Below are positions 25,635 through 34,921 of a stretch of DNA of 64,000 bases, one piece after another. Source of the stretch: Allobogoriella deserti (GTDB lineage: Bacteria > Actinomycetota > Actinomycetes > Actinomycetales > Actinomycetaceae); contig NZ_JBHUEE010000005.1 of assembly GCF_042680605.1 (NCBI RefSeq), forward strand, positions 62,001 through 126,000. Reading direction: 5' to 3'. The notes beneath the pieces are model-generated. The model did not search any database. It had not been told where the DNA came from and was given only the letters and a program-made list of their open reading frames with translations. A program made the position numbers and the translations under genes. Position 1 is the first letter of the stretch. Each line of letters opens with the position of its first letter.

Positions 25635-27308
25635 ATGTCGGACGTCCTCGAGACCGCCCTGACCCCGGAACCCGCCACCGACGACGCCACCTGGTGGCGC
25701 CAAGCCACCGTCTACCAGATCTACCCTCGCGCCTTCGCCGACGCCGACGGCGACGGCCTGGGCGACCTGGCCGGGGTCACGACCCGCGTGCCGTACCTGC
25801 AACAGCTCGGGGTCGACGCCGTCTGGCTCAGCCCGTTCTACCCCTCCGCACTCGCGGACGGCGGCTACGACGTCGACGACTACCGCGACGTCGACCCGCG
25901 CCTGGGCACGCTGGAGGACTTCGACGCGATGGTCGCCGCCCTCCACGAGGCGGGGATCAAGGTGATCGTCGACCTCGTCCCCAACCACACCTCGGACCGG
26001 CACGAGTGGTTCCGCGAGGCCCTCGCCTCACCGAAGGGCTCTCCGGCGCGCCAGCGGTACATCTTCCGGGACGGTCTGGGCCCGGACGGCGGTCAGCCGC
26101 CGGCGGACTGGGAGTCCGTCTTCGGGGGACCGGCGTGGGAGCCGGTCGGCGACGGCCAGTGGTACCTCCACCACTTCGCCAAGGAGCAGCCGGACCTGAA
26201 CTGGGACAACCCAGAGGTGCGCGAGGACTTCCTCCACACCCTGCGGTTCTGGTCCGACCGCGGCGTGGACGGCTTCCGGGTGGACGTCGCCCATGGACTG
26301 GCCAAGGATCTGCCCGAGCGTCTGCCGAGTCAGGCCGAGCTGGACGCCATGCCCCGCGACGACGGCCGTCACCCGTTCCACGACCGCGACGAGGTGCACG
26401 AGATCTACGCCGAGTGGCGTAAGGTCTTCGACTCCTACGACCCGCCGCGCACCGCCGTCGCCGAGGCCTGGGTCGCGGCGCACCGACGTGCCCGGTACGC
26501 GAGCGCCGAGGGACTCGGGCAGGCCTTCAACTTCGACCTCCTCGAGGCCGACTTCGACGCCCGGCAGTTCCGTGAGGTCATCACCTTCAACCTCGAGCTC
26601 GCCGAGCAGTCCGGATCCTCGACCACGTGGGTGCTGTCCAACCACGACGTCGTCCGTCACGCCACCCGCTACGGGTTGCCCCCGCGCGGGGACGACCAGA
26701 CCAAGGCGGGGCGTGACTGGCTGCTCTCCCGTGGCCGCGAACCCGAGCTGGACCGGGACCTGGGAGAGCGCCGGGCGCGTGCGGCTACGCTGCTGGAGTT
26801 CGCCCTGCCGGGGTCCTCGTACGTCTACCAGGGGGAGGAGCTCGGCCTCCACGAGGTGGCCGACCTTCCGGACGGCCGGCGCCAGGACCCGGCGTTCTTC
26901 CGCAACCCCGGGGTCGACCCGGGGCGCGACGGCTGCCGGGTGCCCCTGCCCTGGGCCGGAGAGGGACCGTCCTACGGCTTCGGGGCGAGCGAACCCGACC
27001 TCCCGCAGCCGGACTGGTTCGCCGAGCACGCCGTCGAGGTGCAGGAGTCCGACCCCGCCTCGACGCTGAACCTCTACCGCGAGGCCCTTGCGCTGCGCCG
27101 GCGACTGCAGACGGCCGAGCGGATGACGTGGCTGGAGACGGCCGGGGACGAGGTCCTGGCCTTCCGCCGGCCGAACGGCTGGGTGTGCGTGACCAACTTC
27201 GGCGACGAGGCGACGGACCTGCCGGACGGCGAGGTGCTGCTGACCAGCGCGCCCCTGACCGACGACGGACGACTGCCCGGAGCGGCCACCGCCTGGCTGC
27301 GCAGCTGA
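25635..27308 (+). CDS. GH13 alpha-glucosidase (oligo-1,6-glucosidase type)
   Basis: This cytoplasmic retaining glucosidase releases glucose from malto- or isomalto-oligosaccharides or trehalose-like sugars. The 557-residue protein has the GH13 regions: YQIYPRAFAD, DLVPNHTSD, GFRVDVAHG with the nucleophile Asp217, AVAEAW with the acid/base Glu277, and VLSNHDVVRH with the transition-state Asp338. It has no signal peptide. AAGGAG lies upstream of the ATG, with a somewhat long spacing. The subfamily is that of actinobacterial AglA enzymes (GH13_30-like), but the exact linkage is not predictable. A terminator hairpin follows. Confidence 0.92.
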   Translation: MSDVLETALTPEPATDDATWWRQATVYQIYPRAFADADGDGLGDLAGVTTRVPYLQQLGVDAVWLSPFYPSALADGGYDVDDYRDVDPRLGTLEDFDAMVAALHEAGIKVIVDLVPNHTSDRHEWFREALASPKGSPARQRYIFRDGLGPDGGQPPADWESVFGGPAWEPVGDGQWYLHHFAKEQPDLNWDNPEVREDFLHTLRFWSDRGVDGFRVDVAHGLAKDLPERLPSQAELDAMPRDDGRHPFHDRDEVHEIYAEWRKVFDSYDPPRTAVAEAWVAAHRRARYASAEGLGQAFNFDLLEADFDARQFREVITFNLELAEQSGSSTTWVLSNHDVVRHATRYGLPPRGDDQTKAGRDWLLSRGREPELDRDLGERRARAATLLEFALPGSSYVYQGEELGLHEVADLPDGRRQDPAFFRNPGVDPGRDGCRVPLPWAGEGPSYGFGASEPDLPQPDWFAEHAVEVQESDPASTLNLYREALALRRRLQTAERMTWLETAGDEVLAFRRPNGWVCVTNFGDEATDLPDGEVLLTSAPLTDDGRLPGAATAWLRS

Positions 27309-27322
27309 CGCGGCGCCGGACC

Positions 27323-27357
27323 GGCCCGGCCCTGCCCTCGTCGGGGCGGGCCGGGCC
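27323..27357 (+). terminator. Hairpin after the GH13 gene
   Basis: GGCCCGGCCC-T-GCCC pairs with GGGC-GGGCCGGGCC across a 6-nt loop, with one bulged T. It starts 15 bp after the alpha-glucosidase stop and insulates it from the GH116 operon. Confidence 0.65.
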
Positions 27358-27411
27358 GCTGTCGTGCCGGCCGGCCCGACACATGCGGGCGCGGCACGCC
27401 GGGCAGAGGCG

Positions 27412-27440
27412 TTGACGACGGTCGCCGGCTGCTCTAGCGT
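27412..27440 (+). promoter_or_regulatory. Promoter of the GH116/ABC operon
   Basis: TTGACG (27412-27417) and TAGCGT (27435-27440) with a 17-bp spacer. The predicted start, near 27447, lies just upstream of the operator at 27452. Confidence 0.75.
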
Positions 27441-27451
27441 CAGCCACGAGT

Positions 27452-27463
27452 GAAATCGATTTC
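27452..27463. promoter_or_regulatory. LacI-type operator of the GH116 operon
   Basis: GAAATCGATTTC is a perfect 12-bp palindrome, located just downstream of the predicted start and 15 bp before the GH116 start codon. It fits GNAANCGNTTNC and matches the GH172 operator (11655-11666) at 11 of 12 bases, pointing to a common repressor. No regulator gene is adjacent here. Confidence 0.8.
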
Positions 27464-27477
27464 TGACGTGGGAGATC

Positions 27478-30000
27478 ATGTCGTCCATCGACAACCGGGC
27501 CGGACGCGCCGTCGCGCTCCCGCTCGGAGGCATCGGAACCGGCAATGTCGCCGTCTGTGCGGACGGCGCACTGCGGCAGTGGCAGTTGCACAACATCGGC
27601 AACCACCGCGGCGACCTGCCGTACTCGTTCTTCGCGCTGCGGATCCAGCGGGGCGAACCGCCGCTGAACGACGTGCGCATCCTCCAGGCGCCGCCCGCAC
27701 CTGCTGAGGAACCACCGGCTCCGCTCGTCACGGACCACGAGGTCCCGGCCTGGCAGCGGGAGCTTCTCGAGCGGGTGGGTGGTGTCGATTCCACCAGCTT
27801 CCGTGGCGCATACCCCTTCGCCGAGATCGAGTACGAGTTCGACGGGCCGGTCACCGTCAGCATGCAGGCGTTCACGCCGTTCGTGCCGCTCGACGTCGAC
27901 CGCAGCTCACTGCCCGCGGCGTTGTTCACCTTCACCCTCACCAACACCTCGGACATCCCCGTCGGCGTCTGGCTCGGTGCCGCGATGCAGAACCCCGTGG
28001 GGCACGACGGCACCACCGCCCCCGACGGCGTGCGCGCCGCCGGGTACGGGGGAAACACCAACCGGGTGCGCCGCGAGGCCGGGTGGACCTCGCTGATCAT
28101 GGAGAACGCCGGGCTCGACCCGGTCGCTCCCGGCGCCGGCCAGGCCGTCCTCACCTGCGACGCGCCCGCCACCGTGGCGCTGCCGCAGTGGGAAGACCCG
28201 GGTGAGTTCATCTCCTTCCTGCGCTCGCGCTCACCGTTCGCGGAGAAGCCGCGCCTGGAGGCCACGACCTTCGCGCCCGACCATCAACCCGGCGCGCCGA
28301 CCGGTGCCGTCGGCCCCAGCCCGGCCGGTCAGACCTGGAACGGTGGACTGTGCGCGCCGCGCCACCTCGACCCGGGCGAGAGCGTGACGATCCGCTACGC
28401 CCTCACCTGGCACTTCCCGAACCGGTACGTGAACTTCCACCAGTTCGGACCACCCACCGCCGAGTGGGGGCCGACGAAGTTCTGGCTCGGCAACCACTAC
28501 ACGACGCTCCACCGCGACGCCGAGGCGGTGGCCGGGCTGGTCCGCGAGCAGTGGGACGAGCTCGAGCGGGACTCCCGGGCCTGGACCGACCTGCTCGCCG
28601 GCTCCGGACTCGACGCCCAGGCGAGCGAGCATCTGGCCGCACAGGCGGCGGTGCTGCGCAGCCCCACGTGCTTCCGCACCGCCTCAGGTGCCTTCTTCGG
28701 CTTCGAAGGCGTCAACGGTGCCTCCACCACCGGGCACGCCGGTGACGTCGGCGGCTCCTGCCCGCTCAACTGCACCCACGTGTGGAACTACGCCCACGCC
28801 GTCGCGGCGCTGTTCCCCGAGCTCGAACGGTCCATGCGGGACACTGAGCTCGACGTGCTCCAGGCGCCGGACGGCTCAGTTCCGCACCGGGTGGTCTCAC
28901 CGACGTACCTGCCGCAGCTGTGGGGCAAGCACATCGGCGGCCCGGACACCCCCGCGCTGGACGGCATGCTCGGCGTGCTCCTCAAGACCTACCGCGAACT
29001 GCGCTCCGGAGCCGTTGACCGGGACTGGCTCGCCGCCCGCTGGCCGCGCCTCATGCTCCTGCTGGACCACATCCGCTCCACATGGGACCCCGAGGCGACC
29101 GGCGTGCTGCGCGGCATCCAACCCAGCACCCACGACATCGACCTGCGCGGCGTCAACACCTTCATGGGCACCTACTGGCTCGCCGCACTCCGGGCGAGTG
29201 AGGAGATGGCCCGCATCCTCGGTGAGGACAGTCGTGCCACTCAGCTGCGCGAGCTGTTCGAGCGCGCCTCGGCCGCGTACGACGAACAGCTCTTCACCGG
29301 CGAGTACTATCGCCAGGTCCTCGAACCGGGTGAGCCGGACGAGTTCCAATGGGGCGAGGGCTGCCTGTCCGACCAGCTCATCGGGCAGTGGTGGGCGCAC
29401 GAGCTCGACCTCGGTCACCTCCTTCCCGCCGACCACGTCCGCACCGCGCTGCGGTCCCTCGTCCGGCACAACCTGCGCCACGACTTCTCCGATTTCGACC
29501 ACCCGTACCGGGTGTTCGCCGACCGGGACGACACCGGCCTGCTGGTCTGCTCCTGGCCGCACGGGGGACGCCCACGTGTGCCCACCCGGTACGCCGACGA
29601 GGTGTGGACCGGGACCGAGCAGCAGGTCGCCGCGCTGTGCCTGCGCGAAGGGCTCGAGGACGAGGCCTGGGCGATCCTGCGCGGCCTGTGGGGCCGCTAC
29701 GACGGCCGGCGCCGCAACCCGTACAACCACATCGAGTGCGGCGACCACTACGTCCGGTCCATGTCCGGATGGACCGTCCTGGGCGCGTGGACCCGGCGGT
29801 CGTGGGACGCGGTCACCGGAAGCCTGACGCTGCGCCGGCCCGAACCGGGCGAACGGCTTCCCGTGCTGACCGCCGGCGGCTGGGGCTACGCCGAACGCGA
29901 CGAGGACGGCGGCATCGCCCTGACCACCGTCCACGGCGACCTCGGCGTCCGATCACTGACCGTGGTCGAACCGCCGGCGCCGCCGAGCGGTCAGGACTGA
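27478..30000 (+). CDS. Glycoside hydrolase family 116
   Basis: This large cytoplasmic retaining glycosidase belongs to the family of mammalian GBA2; bacterial and archaeal members are beta-glucosidases, beta-xylosidases or N-acetylglucosaminidases. The 840-residue protein has an N-terminal beta-sandwich (PLGGIGTGNVA) and a C-terminal (alpha/alpha)6 barrel with CTHVWNYAHAVAALFPELE, GIQPSTHDIDLRGVN, GCLSDQLIGQWWAHEL and a late DHYVRSMSGW. The THDID/TYDIE-type motif marks a subgroup distinct from the archaeal beta-glucosidases, so the substrate is open. It has no signal peptide. GGGAGA precedes the ATG, and an ABC importer follows in the same operon. Confidence 0.9.
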   Translation: MSSIDNRAGRAVALPLGGIGTGNVAVCADGALRQWQLHNIGNHRGDLPYSFFALRIQRGEPPLNDVRILQAPPAPAEEPPAPLVTDHEVPAWQRELLERVGGVDSTSFRGAYPFAEIEYEFDGPVTVSMQAFTPFVPLDVDRSSLPAALFTFTLTNTSDIPVGVWLGAAMQNPVGHDGTTAPDGVRAAGYGGNTNRVRREAGWTSLIMENAGLDPVAPGAGQAVLTCDAPATVALPQWEDPGEFISFLRSRSPFAEKPRLEATTFAPDHQPGAPTGAVGPSPAGQTWNGGLCAPRHLDPGESVTIRYALTWHFPNRYVNFHQFGPPTAEWGPTKFWLGNHYTTLHRDAEAVAGLVREQWDELERDSRAWTDLLAGSGLDAQASEHLAAQAAVLRSPTCFRTASGAFFGFEGVNGASTTGHAGDVGGSCPLNCTHVWNYAHAVAALFPELERSMRDTELDVLQAPDGSVPHRVVSPTYLPQLWGKHIGGPDTPALDGMLGVLLKTYRELRSGAVDRDWLAARWPRLMLLLDHIRSTWDPEATGVLRGIQPSTHDIDLRGVNTFMGTYWLAALRASEEMARILGEDSRATQLRELFERASAAYDEQLFTGEYYRQVLEPGEPDEFQWGEGCLSDQLIGQWWAHELDLGHLLPADHVRTALRSLVRHNLRHDFSDFDHPYRVFADRDDTGLLVCSWPHGGRPRVPTRYADEVWTGTEQQVAALCLREGLEDEAWAILRGLWGRYDGRRRNPYNHIECGDHYVRSMSGWTVLGAWTRRSWDAVTGSLTLRRPEPGERLPVLTAGGWGYAERDEDGGIALTTVHGDLGVRSLTVVEPPAPPSGQD

Positions 30001-30042
30001 GACAGCCATGACCACTGTGCACCGTCGGACAGGAGGTGGGCG

Positions 30043-31347
30043 ATGAACGACCGGACGCGCGCGCCCGGCCTCAGCAGGCGCGGTGCCCTCGGTCTGCTCG
30101 GCGCCGGTGCGCTGCTGCCCCTGGCCGGGTGCGGCGGCGCACCGGGCGCCGCCGCCGACGGCGTCGCCGCCGGGACCGTGGAGTTCGTCTACCTCGGCGA
30201 CATCAACCAGCGGGAGAAGTTCCAGCAGCTCTTCGACCGCTTCAACACCCAGCACCCGGACATCGACCTGCAGGCCTCAGCCAAGTCCGGGAGCTGGTCC
30301 CAGTTCGTCTACGCCGTCGCGACCCAGATCGCGGGCGGACGACCGCCGGACATCGTGCAGATCGCCACCGAGGGCCAGCAGCTTTTCGTCTCCAAGAACG
30401 TGCTGGAGCCGCTCGACCCCTACATCACTGCCGACCAGGAGCTCGTCGACGAGTACTACGACGACATCCACGACAATCTGCGCACCTGGACCCAGCGGTA
30501 CGGCTCGCTCGACGAGCACACCTACTACATCCCCGGGGGCTACAACCCGATCGTGCAGTTCTGCAACACCGAGCTGCTCGACCGCGCCGGCGTGAACCTG
30601 CCGGAGGACGGCTGGACCTGGGACCAGCTCATGGACGCCGGCCGTCGGGTCAAGCAGCAGGGCGCCTTCCTCATGACCGTGCAGAACGGCTACTGGCACG
30701 ACGTGCTGCCCTGGCTGACGAACAACGGCACCTCGAGCCTGAACGAGGACTGGACCGAGGCCACCATCAACAGCCCGGAGGCCATCGAGGCCGCGCAGAT
30801 GGCCCGGGCGCTCGTCGAGGCGGGGTACGCCCCCGAACCCGGCGGCAGCTACGACGCGCCCACCCTCATGCAGCGCGGCGAGCTCGCCGCGTTCCACGAC
30901 GGCGCGTTCGGCATCGTCAACGCCGACCGCATCGGCATGACCGACAAGATCCGCGTGGTCTACTTCCCGAACAACGGCATCCACGGCTCACCCGTCGGCT
31001 GGGACGCCTGGGACATCACCAAAGCCTCGACGCACCAGGACGAGTGCTGGCAGTTCATCAGTTACCTCATGTCCCGCGAGGCTGGGGAGTTCTTCGCCCA
31101 GACCGGCGGGACGATCGTTCCGGCCCGACGCAGCGTCGCGACCTCGGACGCCTTCCTGGGCGGGGCGCCCGACGGCAGCATCCGCCTGGTCGACGCGCTC
31201 GAGTTCGCCACGCCGAACCCCTCGCCGGAGCGTGGGCCGGAGATCCAGACGATCGTCGAGGAGGGCTGGCTGCAGATCATCGCCGGGTATGCCGACGCCC
31301 GCACCCAGCTGAACCGGACCTACGACAAGATCGGACCGTTGCTGTGA
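30043..31347 (+). CDS. Sugar ABC substrate-binding lipoprotein (GH116 operon)
   Basis: This is a 434-residue extracellular receptor. It has a twin-Arg n-region (LSRRGALGLL) and the lipobox LAGC with Cys30. The mature chain opens with VEFVYLGDINQREKFQQL, a family 1 solute-binding pattern. GGAGGTGG precedes the ATG. It lies 42 bp after the GH116 gene and its TGA overlaps the GTG of the next gene. It presumably delivers the GH116 substrate. Confidence 0.9.
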   Translation: MNDRTRAPGLSRRGALGLLGAGALLPLAGCGGAPGAAADGVAAGTVEFVYLGDINQREKFQQLFDRFNTQHPDIDLQASAKSGSWSQFVYAVATQIAGGRPPDIVQIATEGQQLFVSKNVLEPLDPYITADQELVDEYYDDIHDNLRTWTQRYGSLDEHTYYIPGGYNPIVQFCNTELLDRAGVNLPEDGWTWDQLMDAGRRVKQQGAFLMTVQNGYWHDVLPWLTNNGTSSLNEDWTEATINSPEAIEAAQMARALVEAGYAPEPGGSYDAPTLMQRGELAAFHDGAFGIVNADRIGMTDKIRVVYFPNNGIHGSPVGWDAWDITKASTHQDECWQFISYLMSREAGEFFAQTGGTIVPARRSVATSDAFLGGAPDGSIRLVDALEFATPNPSPERGPEIQTIVEEGWLQIIAGYADARTQLNRTYDKIGPLL

Positions 31348-32288
31348 GCGCCGCCCCCGCCGTCGACGTCGCCCCCGGCCGCGCAGCCCGTGAGGACACC
31401 GGCCGCCGGCGCGGCGACCTCGGCCGCAACTGGTTGGGATACGTCTTCGTCAGCCCTGCCGTGGTGCTGTTCGTCGTGTTCATCGGCGGCCCGTTCCTCG
31501 TGGCCATCGGACTGAGTCTCTTCTCCTGGGACATGCTCACTCCGCCGGAGTTCGTGGGACTGGACAACTTCCGGCTGCTGCTCGCCGACCCGACGCTGCT
31601 GCAGGCCTTCGGCAACACGTTCCTGTTCGCGCTCGCGTCGGTGATCACCCACGTGGTCGGTGCGCTCGTGCTGGCGCTCGCCGTCAACCGCGTCGCCAGC
31701 CGGGTGGTGTCTTACCTGGTGCGCACCGCGGTGTTCTTCCCGTTCATCATCTCCTGGGCCGCCGTCGCCCTGCTCTGGCAGTACATGCTCGACCCCTCGT
31801 TCGGGCTCATCAACCACTACCTCGAGCGGATCGGCCTCACCGCGCCGGACTGGTTCCTCGACCCGAGCTGGGCGCTGCCCGCCATCATCGGCATCGACTT
31901 CTGGCACACCCTCGGTTTCACCTTCGTCATCATGCTCGCCGGGCTGCAGACGGTGCCGAAGCAGCTCGTGGAGGCGGCCCGCACCGACGGCGCGAACAAC
32001 CGCCAGGTCTTCTGGCACGTGACCGTGCCGATGATGTCCCCGACCCTGTTCTTCGCGATGGTGGTGACCTTCATCGGCGCCTTCCAGATCTTCGACCCGA
32101 TCCAGATCATCACCGCGGGCGGCCCGGACGACGCGACCACCACCCTGGTGATGTACCTGTACGAACAGGGTTTCCAGGCCTTCCAGGTCGGCTACGCCGC
32201 CGCCGTCGCCATCCTCGTGTTCGTCGTCATCATGCTTGTCACCCTGCTGCAGTTCTGGGGCTCACGGAAGTGGGTGCACCACCAGTGA
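31344..32288 (+). CDS. Sugar ABC permease 1 (GH116 operon)
   Basis: This is a 314-residue MalF-type permease with a 30-residue polar N terminus, six membrane spans and the EAA loop EAARTDGANNRQVF followed by VTVPMMSP. It starts at the GTG of a GTGA overlap with the receptor gene and itself ends in a GTGA overlap with permease 2. The ATPase is encoded elsewhere. Confidence 0.9.
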   Translation: MSAAPAVDVAPGRAAREDTGRRRGDLGRNWLGYVFVSPAVVLFVVFIGGPFLVAIGLSLFSWDMLTPPEFVGLDNFRLLLADPTLLQAFGNTFLFALASVITHVVGALVLALAVNRVASRVVSYLVRTAVFFPFIISWAAVALLWQYMLDPSFGLINHYLERIGLTAPDWFLDPSWALPAIIGIDFWHTLGFTFVIMLAGLQTVPKQLVEAARTDGANNRQVFWHVTVPMMSPTLFFAMVVTFIGAFQIFDPIQIITAGGPDDATTTLVMYLYEQGFQAFQVGYAAAVAILVFVVIMLVTLLQFWGSRKWVHHQ

Positions 32289-33202
32289 CCGACACCGCCG
32301 ACACCGTACCCGTCCCGGCCACGGCCGCCCGCTCCGGCCGGGCGGCCGGGCGCCGCGGACCCGACCTGCCGCGCCGGAGACGGTGGCGGACGGGGAACGT
32401 CGTCGTCGACGTTGTGCTGCTGGCCTTCGCGGCCGTGATGGCCGCCCCGCTGCTCTGGCTGGTCTCGACGAGCCTCACCGACCCGGCGCACGCCTTCCGG
32501 CTGCCCCCGAACTGGCTGCCCGTCGAGCCGACGCTGGGCAACCTGGCGAGCGTCGGCGACCTCGTGCCGTTCGGGCAGATGGCCCTGAACAGCGTGACCG
32601 TCTCGGTCATCGCCACCGTGGGCTCCCTCGTCGTCAGCGCGCTGGCCGCCTACGGCTTCTCGCGGTTCACCTTCCGCAGCCGGGACGGCCTCTTCCTCGT
32701 GATGCTCTCGGCGCTCATGGTGCCGGCGCAGCTGCTCATCATCCCGGTGTTCATGCTCATGCGCAGTCTCGGGCTGGTGGACACGCTCGTCGCCCTGTGG
32801 CTGCCGGCGCTCATCCAGGTCTTCTCGATCTTCTTCCTGCGCCAGTACTTCAACTCGATCCCGCGCGACCTCGACGACGCCGCCAAGCTGGATGGCGCCG
32901 GCCACCTGTGGATCCTCTTCCGGATGATCGTGCCGCTGTCCGGGCCGGCCGTGTCCGCCGTCGCCATCCTCGTCTTCGAGGCGACGTGGAACAGCTACTT
33001 CCAGCCGCTCATCTTCATCTCGACCCCGGAGAACATGACGTTGCCGCTCGGTCTGGTGGCGCTGCAGTCCGCCCAGGGCGGCGTGGAGCCGACCGGCGTG
33101 TTCGCGGCCATCACCGCCGTCGTCCTACCGGTGCTCGTGGTGTTCCTCGTGTTCCAGCGCCATTTCGTGGCCAGCATCGCCACTGCCGGCATCCGTGGGT
33201 GA
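32285..33202 (+). CDS. Sugar ABC permease 2 (GH116 operon)
   Basis: This is a 305-residue MalG-type permease with six spans and an EAA-type loop (DDAAKLDGAGHLWILF) in which the first Glu is Asp. The GTG at 32285 gives a 4-bp overlap with the preceding gene; a GTG at 32270 is the alternative. The last 8 bases overlap the next open frame, so the following membrane protein belongs to the same operon. Confidence 0.9.
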   Translation: MTDTADTVPVPATAARSGRAAGRRGPDLPRRRRWRTGNVVVDVVLLAFAAVMAAPLLWLVSTSLTDPAHAFRLPPNWLPVEPTLGNLASVGDLVPFGQMALNSVTVSVIATVGSLVVSALAAYGFSRFTFRSRDGLFLVMLSALMVPAQLLIIPVFMLMRSLGLVDTLVALWLPALIQVFSIFFLRQYFNSIPRDLDDAAKLDGAGHLWILFRMIVPLSGPAVSAVAILVFEATWNSYFQPLIFISTPENMTLPLGLVALQSAQGGVEPTGVFAAITAVVLPVLVVFLVFQRHFVASIATAGIRG

Positions 33203-33857
33203 CCGCGACGAGGTCGACCTGCGCGCGGCGGGCCGCGCCACCTGGCGCAGCCTGCCGATGCTCCTGCTCGCCAGCGCCGCGATCGCGCTCGTCGTTGCTC
33301 TGGCGCTGCTCGTCGCGGCGTGGTGGCCCCCGGCGGGTGCGGCCGCCGGGGCGCTCGCCGCGGCCCCACTGCTCCTGGCGCTGGTGCGGTGCGCGGACGA
33401 CGTCGTGGCCGGGCGGGACGTCCCTTCCGCTGAGTACCTCCACGCCGTCACTCGGCTCGCGCCGCGCGCTGCCGGGACCGCGGTGGTGCCGTGCGTGCTC
33501 GCTGCCCTGACGGCGGTCGCGGTCCTCGCGCACGCCCGCGGTGCAGGCGCGGTGTTCCTCGTCCCGGTCGGGCTCGGCACCACGGCGACGGTGCTCGTGC
33601 TCGCCGCCGCTCTGGTGCTCCTGCCGCTGCGGGCCCGGCACCGCGCGCCCGGCGTCGGAGGCTGGTTGCTGGCCTGGCACGTCCTCGCGCGCCGGCCCGT
33701 CCCGTTCCTCGCCGCCGCGGCCTACGCCGGCGCAGGCATCTGGTGGAGCCTCACCTGGTCGAACGGCCTCTTCCTGATCGTGCCCGCCCCGTTTGCGCTC
33801 ATCCTTGCCGCGGCCTACCGGAGCTCGCCCGCGGAGCAACTGCTCGTCGCCGACTGA
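33195..33857 (+). CDS. DUF624/YesL-like membrane protein
   Basis: This is a 220-residue integral membrane protein with about five to six hydrophobic segments, starting at a GTG that overlaps the permease gene by 8 bp. Small proteins of the DUF624 (YesL) family commonly sit at the end of sugar importer operons; the topology, size and position agree, though I see no decisive motif. The role would be accessory to uptake. The sequence is extremely Ala/Val/Leu-rich. Confidence 0.55.
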   Translation: MGDRDEVDLRAAGRATWRSLPMLLLASAAIALVVALALLVAAWWPPAGAAAGALAAAPLLLALVRCADDVVAGRDVPSAEYLHAVTRLAPRAAGTAVVPCVLAALTAVAVLAHARGAGAVFLVPVGLGTTATVLVLAAALVLLPLRARHRAPGVGGWLLAWHVLARRPVPFLAAAAYAGAGIWWSLTWSNGLFLIVPAPFALILAAAYRSSPAEQLLVAD

Positions 33858-33916
33858 TTCCCGGCCGTTCACCGCCTCGAGATGCCGGGGTCTGCCGCCG
33901 GTGCCAGCCTGGGGAC

Positions 33917-34909
33917 ATGACGCGATTCGGATACACCCTGATGACCGAACAGGCCGGCCCGAAGGACCTCGTCCGATTCGCCGCCGAGGCGGAACGGCGG
34001 GGGTTCGACTTCGAGGTCTGCTCCGACCACTACTTCCCGTGGCTGGACTCGATGGGCCACTCGCCCTACGCGTGGTCCGTCCTCGGTGCCGCGGCGCACG
34101 CCACCGAACGGGTCGAGCTGATGTCCTTCGTCACCTGCCCGATCATGCGGTACCACCCGGCCGTCGTCGCCCAGAAGGCGGCCACCGTCGACCTGCTCGC
34201 CGACGGGCGCTTCATCCTCGGCCTGGGCGCCGGCGAGAACCTCAACGAGCACGTGGTCGGGGAGCGGTGGCCCACCGTGGCGGAACGACACGACATGCTC
34301 GAGGAGGCCCTCGACATCATCCGGGACCTGCTCGACGGCGAGCAGGTGACCGTCGACGGCGAGCACTACCGGGTCGACCAGGCCAAGCTCTGGGACCTGC
34401 CGAACGAGCCCGTCGAGGTGGGCGTGGCGGTCTCCGGGCCCGAATCGGTCTCCCGCTTCGCCCCGGCCGCCGACCATCTGGTCACCACCCTGCCGGACGC
34501 CGAGCTCGTCGAGGACTGGCACGAAACCCGCGCTGACGCCGGGCTCGAACGGGGCCGAGTCTTCGGGCAGATTCCGGTCAGCTGGGACCCCTCAGACGCC
34601 GAGGCCGCCCTCGACCGCGCGCACGAGCTGTTCCGGTGGTCGGGACTCGACTGGCCGGTCAACGCCAACCTGCCCGACACCAAGGCGTTCGAGGCTGCCA
34701 CGGCCGCCGTGCGGCGGGAGGACGTCGCCGAGTCGGTCCCGTGCGGACCCGACCTGGACGCGGTGGTCGAGGTGGCGAAGACCTGGTGGGACGCCGGGTT
34801 CACCGACATCGCGCTGGTCCAGATCGACGGCTCGATGCAGGACCGGTTCTTCGCCGAGGCCGCCGAACCGCTGCTCGAGAAGCTACGCGCCGCTGCCCCC
34901 GCGTCCTGA
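33917..34909 (+). CDS. F420-dependent oxidoreductase, G6PDH-like LLM family
   Basis: This is a 330-residue TIM-barrel luciferase-like protein starting MTRFGYTLMTEQAGPKDLV. The segments FDFEVCSDHYFPWLDSMGHSPYA (33999-34067), FVTCPIMRYHPAVVAQKAAT and LGLGAGENLNEHVVG are typical of the F420-dependent glucose-6-phosphate dehydrogenase-related group rather than FMN enzymes. It probably transfers hydride between F420 and an unidentified substrate, and implies that the organism makes F420. It is convergent with ku, with a 12-bp gap and no shared role that I can see. Confidence 0.82.
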   Translation: MTRFGYTLMTEQAGPKDLVRFAAEAERRGFDFEVCSDHYFPWLDSMGHSPYAWSVLGAAAHATERVELMSFVTCPIMRYHPAVVAQKAATVDLLADGRFILGLGAGENLNEHVVGERWPTVAERHDMLEEALDIIRDLLDGEQVTVDGEHYRVDQAKLWDLPNEPVEVGVAVSGPESVSRFAPAADHLVTTLPDAELVEDWHETRADAGLERGRVFGQIPVSWDPSDAEAALDRAHELFRWSGLDWPVNANLPDTKAFEAATAAVRREDVAESVPCGPDLDAVVEVAKTWWDAGFTDIALVQIDGSMQDRFFAEAAEPLLEKLRAAAPAS

Positions 34910-34921
34910 CCCGCCGCCGGC

